This document shows, one piece after another, positions 8,713 to 11,486 of a stretch of DNA of 11,486 nucleotides. Under the pieces are notes generated by a model, which made no database searches, was not told the DNA's origin, and saw only the letters and a list, made by a program, of their open reading frames with translations. Source of the stretch: Methanocorpusculum sp. Lineage in GTDB: Archaea > Halobacteriota > Methanomicrobia > Methanomicrobiales > Methanocorpusculaceae. The stretch's first letter is position 1; the number at the start of each line of letters is the position of its first letter. The stretch is taken from the NCBI GenBank assembly GCA_029986975.1, contig DALTWR010000009.1:1-11486 (forward strand), in the 5' to 3' direction. Position numbers and translations under genes: made by a program.

Positions 8713-10263
8713 TTACTCACTCCTGATTGGCTGGATATCCATACGCTGAATTATGTGCATAATTTCTTCTACGTCTGTTCCGCGGCTGATTTCAACTAAC
8801 TGTGAGAAGTTCTTTACCAGACCGCAGTTCGGACCTTCCGGCGTTTCCGATGGGCAGATTCTTCCCCACTGTGTCGGGTGAAGATCACGGGCTTCGAAGT
8901 GAGGCTGTGAACGGGAAAGCGGGGAGATGACTCTTCGTAAGTGGGAAATTACTGACATGTGGTCAACACGGTCCATCAGCTGGGATACACCGGTTCTTCC
9001 GCCGACCCAGTTTCCGGTTGCAAGCGGGTGGATAAGACGTTCGGTTAACACATCTGCACGGACAACGGTGCTGATGGCAAGTTCACGGTGTCTCATGCTG
9101 GCGCGTTCAAGCTGGTATTTGACATCACGGGTTAAACGGTTTAAGGAGATACGGAATAAATCTTCCATTAAGTCGCCTGCAAGTTTTAAGCGCTTGTTGG
9201 AGTAGTGATCTTTATCATCGATTCTCCTCTTGTTTAAGGCGAGGTCGAAACATGCTTCTGCCATTCTGCCTAAGAATTCTGCTTTTGCAAGGCGGACGTC
9301 TTTTGCTGCTTCTGCATATCCCGGTTCTCCGGGTTTGAGGTTTCCGGGGATGAGGTAGTTTAAGTGCGGCAGAAGGTAGCTGTCGAGGACGAACTCTGCA
9401 CGTTTTCTCTGATAGTCTTTGGTCTGGTTCGGCGCAAGTTTCTTACCGACGTACATGATACCTTCGTCAACTGTTGCACACTCGCTTTCTTCGAGGTTCT
9501 GCATCATGTAGGTTAAGATATCTTCGGATAAGGAAACAGCAGATACAATCTCTTCATCAGACTCCATGCCTAAGGCACGCATCAGGTCTGCGAAACGAAG
9601 GTGACCTGCAACGGACGGGAAGGAGACTTCAAGAAGGTTTTTCTTGTTCTTTTCAACGACGACAAGTGCACGGTAGCCGCGGAACTGTGAGAAGACTTTG
9701 GCTACGTGAATCTGTTCGTTGTACCGTTCGGTGTATTCGGTCATAATCTTGTTGGATGCAAGATCTTCGAGAGTCATTAAGACACGCTCGGTTCCGTTTA
9801 CAATGAAGTATCCTCCCGGGTCGCACGGGTCTTCACCCTGTTCTGTGCGTTCCGGAACGGAAAGGCCGTTTAAGTTGCAGACCTTTGAGCCGATCATTAC
9901 CGGAAGCTGACCGATGGTGGTCTCCTGAGTCGGGAAGACTTTGTCTCCCTGATGGAGAGTCATTTCCAGAATCATCGGTGCTGCATAGGTGAGGTTTCTA
10001 AGCCGTGCTTCTGTCGGATAGAGTTTGCTCTGCGAACCGTCTGCTTCTCTGACGATTGGTTTTTCTACGCGGATGTTTCCGAGTTCAACCCATACGGGTT
10101 CCTGGTTTTTGCCGCGGTTTACGATTTCTGTTTCAACAATCTTTTGTTCGTCAACGACTCTTTGAAGGTTTTCTTCGATGAAGAAGTTGTACGAATCAAG
10201 CTGATGGCGGGCGACGTGTTCCTGTGAGAAATACGCGCCGGATAATACGCTTCTGTCAATCAT
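8713..10263 (-). CDS. rpoB2: DNA-directed RNA polymerase subunit B''
   Basis: This is the N-terminal half of the beta/Rpb2-type subunit (protrusion, lobe and fork regions), 516 residues. Recognisable stretches are [11 protein letters not shown] (152-162), typical of the Rpb2 N-terminal domain, [18 protein letters not shown] (349-366), and the fork region [12 protein letters not shown] (440-451). [19 protein letters not shown] follows at 459-477 and is among the most conserved segments of all RNA polymerases. The protein stops soon after, where the B''/B' split falls. GGAGAG lies about nine bases before the ATG at 10263, and 17 bases separate it from rpoH. The stop (8713-8715) is one base short of overlapping the chosen rpoB' ATG. 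Confidence 0.98.
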   Translation of the reverse strand: MIDRSVLSGAYFSQEHVARHQLDSYNFFIEENLQRVVDEQKIVETEIVNRGKNQEPVWVELGNIRVEKPIVREADGSQSKLYPTEARLRNLTYAAPMILEMTLHQGDKVFPTQETTIGQLPVMIGSKVCNLNGLSVPERTEQGEDPCDPGGYFIVNGTERVLMTLEDLASNKIMTEYTERYNEQIHVAKVFSQFRGYRALVVVEKNKKNLLEVSFPSVAGHLRFADLMRALGMESDEEIVSAVSLSEDILTYMMQNLEESECATVDEGIMYVGKKLAPNQTKDYQRKRAEFVLDSYLLPHLNYLIPGNLKPGEPGYAEAAKDVRLAKAEFLGRMAEACFDLALNKRRIDDKDHYSNKRLKLAGDLMEDLFRISLNRLTRDVKYQLERASMRHRELAISTVVRADVLTERLIHPLATGNWVGGRTGVSQLMDRVDHMSVISHLRRVISPLSRSQPHFEARDLHPTQWGRICPSETPEGPNCGLVKNFSQLVEISRGTDVEEIMHIIQRMDIQPIRSE

Positions 10264-10280
10264 GAATTAGTCTCTCCGGC

Positions 10281-10529
10281 TTATTTTTTCGGGCGTCTTA
10301 CGACAAGGCGGTAGGCAGTTGCTTCGCCTGCGGTCTGACTTTTTCTGGTAATTCGAAGAACATTTCCCGGGACTGCCTTGCATGCTTTCACGGCGGGGTC
10401 GTCGTGATAGATTTTAGGCAGCTGGTCTTCGTTGATGTCGAAGGACTGGAGCAGGTCAGAGACTTCCTCCGGTGTCATGATCTGATGGTCAGGGACCATC
10501 TCGTGCAGTAATACATTTAGTCGTGTCAT
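10281..10529 (-). CDS. rpoH: DNA-directed RNA polymerase subunit H
   Basis: RpoH is the small Rpb5-type subunit, matching the C-terminal domain of eukaryotic Rpb5. It sits at the lower jaw and aids polymerase assembly and open-complex formation. The 82-residue product is full length for the archaeal family. It has [14 protein letters not shown] at 9-22, then [20 protein letters not shown] (37-56) and [21 protein letters not shown] (57-77, given in two parts: VLRITRKSQ and [12 protein letters not shown]). The ATG at 10529 has GGAG about five bases upstream (minus-strand TTAGGAGCTAC). It is the first gene of the polymerase operon, as in most euryarchaea. Confidence 0.97.
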   Translation of the reverse strand: MTRLNVLLHEMVPDHQIMTPEEVSDLLQSFDINEDQLPKIYHDDPAVKACKAVPGNVLRITRKSQTAGEATAYRLVVRRPKK

Positions 10530-10761
10530 GTAGCTCCTAATCAGATTCCTTTGTCTGGATACGTTGTCTTGCTGCTGATTTTACGGTAGCTGAATTATTT
10601 TAGAGGTATAATTCCGACCTTTGTAAAAACAATGTGTTTCTTCGGCGTTTTTATCTGCGGGAAAATATTCCGGCATATCCAACGGATGCGCCTGTGGGAG
10701 TGAGCTTCTACACACCGAGTCTGAATGAAATAGGATAGACAGGTGCTGTTATCCTGATGTC
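10530..10761 (-). promoter_or_regulatory. leader and promoter region of the RNA polymerase operon
   Basis: This stretch separates rpoH from the tRNA terminator and holds no gene I can support. The minus strand has a TATA-like AATTATACC (10606-10613) about 78-85 bases before the rpoH ATG, which would place transcription start near 10580-10585 and give a leader of about 55 bases. A second A/T-rich candidate is AGATAAAAAC (about 10645-10654). The first TATA element is embedded in an inverted repeat described separately. No riboswitch or small RNA fold is evident by eye. Confidence 0.45.
10592..10614. repeat. inverted repeat overlapping the putative rpoH TATA box
   Basis: GAATTAT at 10592-10598 and ATAATTC at 10608-10614 are perfect reverse complements separated by nine bases (centre-to-centre 16 bases). 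The right arm overlaps the TATA-like element used to predict the operon promoter. Dyads of this spacing are typical of dimeric regulator sites, but A/T-rich 7-mers can pair by chance, so an operator role is only a suggestion. Confidence 0.4.
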
Positions 10762-10767
10762 AAAAAA
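10762..10767 (-). terminator. T-run terminator after tRNA-Lys
   Basis: The minus strand reads GGGTTTTTTGAC beginning 14 bases after the tRNA 3' end. A run of six Ts directly after a short leader is the usual archaeal termination signal for a single tRNA gene. It would separate the tRNA transcript from the polymerase operon downstream. Confidence 0.65.
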
Positions 10768-10780
10768 CCCGGGTGTAAAG

Positions 10781-10854
10781 CGGGCCATGAGGGATTTGAA
10801 CCCCCGACCTGCGGATTAAAAGTCCGACGATCTACCTGACTGATCTAATGGCCC
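10781..10854 (-). tRNA. tRNA-Lys (anticodon UUU)
   Basis: This 74-base gene folds as a full cloverleaf. The seven-pair acceptor stem GGGCCAT/ATGGCCC is perfect and carries discriminator G. The D stem is GATC/GATC with loop AGTCAGGTA. The anticodon loop CTTTTAA has U33, anticodon UUU and purine 37. The variable loop has five bases, and the T arm is GGGGG-TTCAAAT-CCCTC with one G-U pair. CCA is not encoded, as is common in archaea. There is no intron. The outermost anticodon-stem pair (27-43) is a U-C mismatch while the other four are normal. The anticodon reads AAA and AAG lysine codons. Confidence 0.97.
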
Positions 10855-10873
10855 GAGAGTATCACACAGATAC

Positions 10874-10881
10874 TGCTTATA
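10874..10881 (-). promoter_or_regulatory. candidate TATA box for tRNA-Lys
   Basis: GTATAAGC on the minus strand is 20-27 bases before the mature tRNA 5' end, the expected distance for an archaeal TATA box with transcription starting at or just before the tRNA. TTATAAGA at 10890-10897 is an alternative that would leave a leader of about 14 bases. Confidence 0.4.
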
Positions 10882-10899
10882 CATGTGTGTCTTATAATG

Positions 10900-10907
10900 A
10901 TATAAAG
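10900..10907 (+). promoter_or_regulatory. candidate TATA box for the helicase gene
   Basis: ATATAAAG in the divergent region would place transcription start near 10928-10932, leaving a leader of about 45 bases before the ATG at 10976. AATAAAGAG at 10926-10934 is a weaker alternative. No Shine-Dalgarno is seen before the ATG (TCCATAAA), so translation may use a leaderless or weak-initiation mode. Confidence 0.3.
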
Positions 10908-10975
10908 GTAGTGATTTATCCGGAGAATAAAGAGGTATGTACTAATCTCTTCAGAACAAATATTATATCCATAAA

Positions 10976-11486
10976 ATGGCAGAGATTTCCGACTACTTCC
11001 CGTATCAGTCCTATCGGAAAAACCAGCAGGAGATGCTCGATAAAGCGGCAGAGACCGTTGAAAAGAACGGTATTTTAATGATAGACGCTCCGACAGGCTG
11101 CGGAAAATCCTCGGTAATTGCCCCGATTCTTGCAAAAGCGGATGGGAGAAAGATTCTCATTGCGGTACGTACCATCTCCCAGCTGCAGATTTTTACGCGG
11201 GAACTTGAACTCATCAGAAAAAAGAAAAAGCCCGACCTGAAGTTCACCTACCTTATCGGAAAGGGAAAGATGTGCCCGCTCGGGGGATTTGGGGATACCT
11301 ACCGCAAATCTGAAAGCGTCAAGGCATTCAGCACGGCGCTGATGCAGAAGCGTGCCGAGCGCGGCTCCTATGTCCCTGCAGCAGACAAAGAGATTCAGAA
11401 TCAGATACGAAAACAGGAAAAAGACCGCCCGGTAATCTGCCCCTACTTTATCTACAGCAGAATCTTTGCCCCGGCTGAAGAAGGGG
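10976..11486 (+). CDS. XPD/Rad3-DinG-type superfamily 2 DNA helicase, 5' part only
   Basis: An open frame of 170 codons continues past the right edge, so the C-terminus, DEAH box and helicase domain 2 are not visible. Near the start is YFPYQSYRKNQQEML (7-21), the N-terminal Q-like motif of Rad3 helicases. The Walker A motif DAPTGCGKS (37-45) follows, with K44 expected to bind ATP. Motif Ia, IAVRTISQLQIFTREL, is at 62-77. GKGKMCPLGG (95-104) and PVICPYFIYSRIF (152-164) correspond to cysteine positions of the iron-sulphur domain of XPD-like enzymes. Such proteins are ATP-driven 5'-3' helicases in repair or replication. ATG 10976 is the only start, since a TAA is in frame at 10943 with no ATG between. 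It is transcribed away from the tRNA and polymerase operon. A specific XPD orthologue versus a methanogen paralogue cannot be told from this part. Confidence 0.9.
   Translation, partial: MAEISDYFPYQSYRKNQQEMLDKAAETVEKNGILMIDAPTGCGKSSVIAPILAKADGRKILIAVRTISQLQIFTRELELIRKKKKPDLKFTYLIGKGKMCPLGGFGDTYRKSESVKAFSTALMQKRAERGSYVPAADKEIQNQIRKQEKDRPVICPYFIYSRIFAPAEEG

Noticed and set aside
8712..8720. GTG at 8720 as the rpoB' start
   Set aside because: The AGGAG site directly abuts this GTG, while it is eight bases from the ATG at 8711, so the ATG is favoured.
10630..10761. A possible C/D-box small RNA in the rpoH upstream region, prompted by CTGATGT and CTGA-like words
   Set aside because: The C box does not match RUGAUGA, the spacing of C and D boxes is wrong, and no terminal stem is visible.

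Overview
The window looks like chromosomal DNA from a euryarchaeal methanogen, most plausibly the order Methanomicrobiales (a Methanocorpusculum-like genome is my best guess). The evidence is an archaeal RNA polymerase locus in which both large subunits are split, in the order rpoH-rpoB''-rpoB'-rpoA'-rpoA''. The protein sequences are archaeal/eukaryotic-type, the tRNA has no encoded CCA, TATA-like promoters are present, and strong GGAGG-type ribosome binding sites sit at tightly overlapping genes. The genus is inference. I see no insertion sequence, CRISPR array, prophage or integrase.

Left block (about 1-2410, plus strand): three tightly coupled genes. They are a soluble protein of unknown function that resembles the archaeal DUF432 family, an MscS-type mechanosensitive channel starting one base after it, and a short HEAT-repeat protein whose ATG overlaps the channel stop codon. 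The spacing suggests one transcript and a possible membrane-tension or osmotic-stress unit. At the extreme left edge there may be the first few codons of a divergent minus-strand gene. Positions 2411-2629 are a convergent intergenic region ending in a 21-base palindrome at the rpoA'' stop.

Central block (2630-10529, minus strand): the catalytic core of RNA polymerase. RpoH is the Rpb5-type assembly subunit. B'' and B' are the halves of the beta/Rpb2 subunit, and A' and A'' the halves of the beta'/Rpb1 subunit. Gene junctions are +17, -1 (after start correction), -4 and 0 bases, consistent with one translationally coupled operon. The most notable feature is in rpoA''. A perfectly placed RBS and ATG directly after the rpoA' stop open a Lys/Ala/Glu-rich N-terminal extension, which is in a different frame from the rest of A''. 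One missing base near 4034-4036 explains this. The alternatives are a sequencing error, a recent mutation, a -1 slip on A-AAG, or restart at an internal GTG.

Right block (10530-11486): a 251-base leader/promoter region for the polymerase operon with a 7+7 inverted repeat around a TATA-like element. It is followed by a minus-strand tRNA-Lys(UUU) with a poly-T terminator, and then by the plus-strand start of an XPD/Rad3-DinG-type superfamily 2 helicase that runs off the window. Between the tRNA and helicase is a 121-base divergent promoter region.
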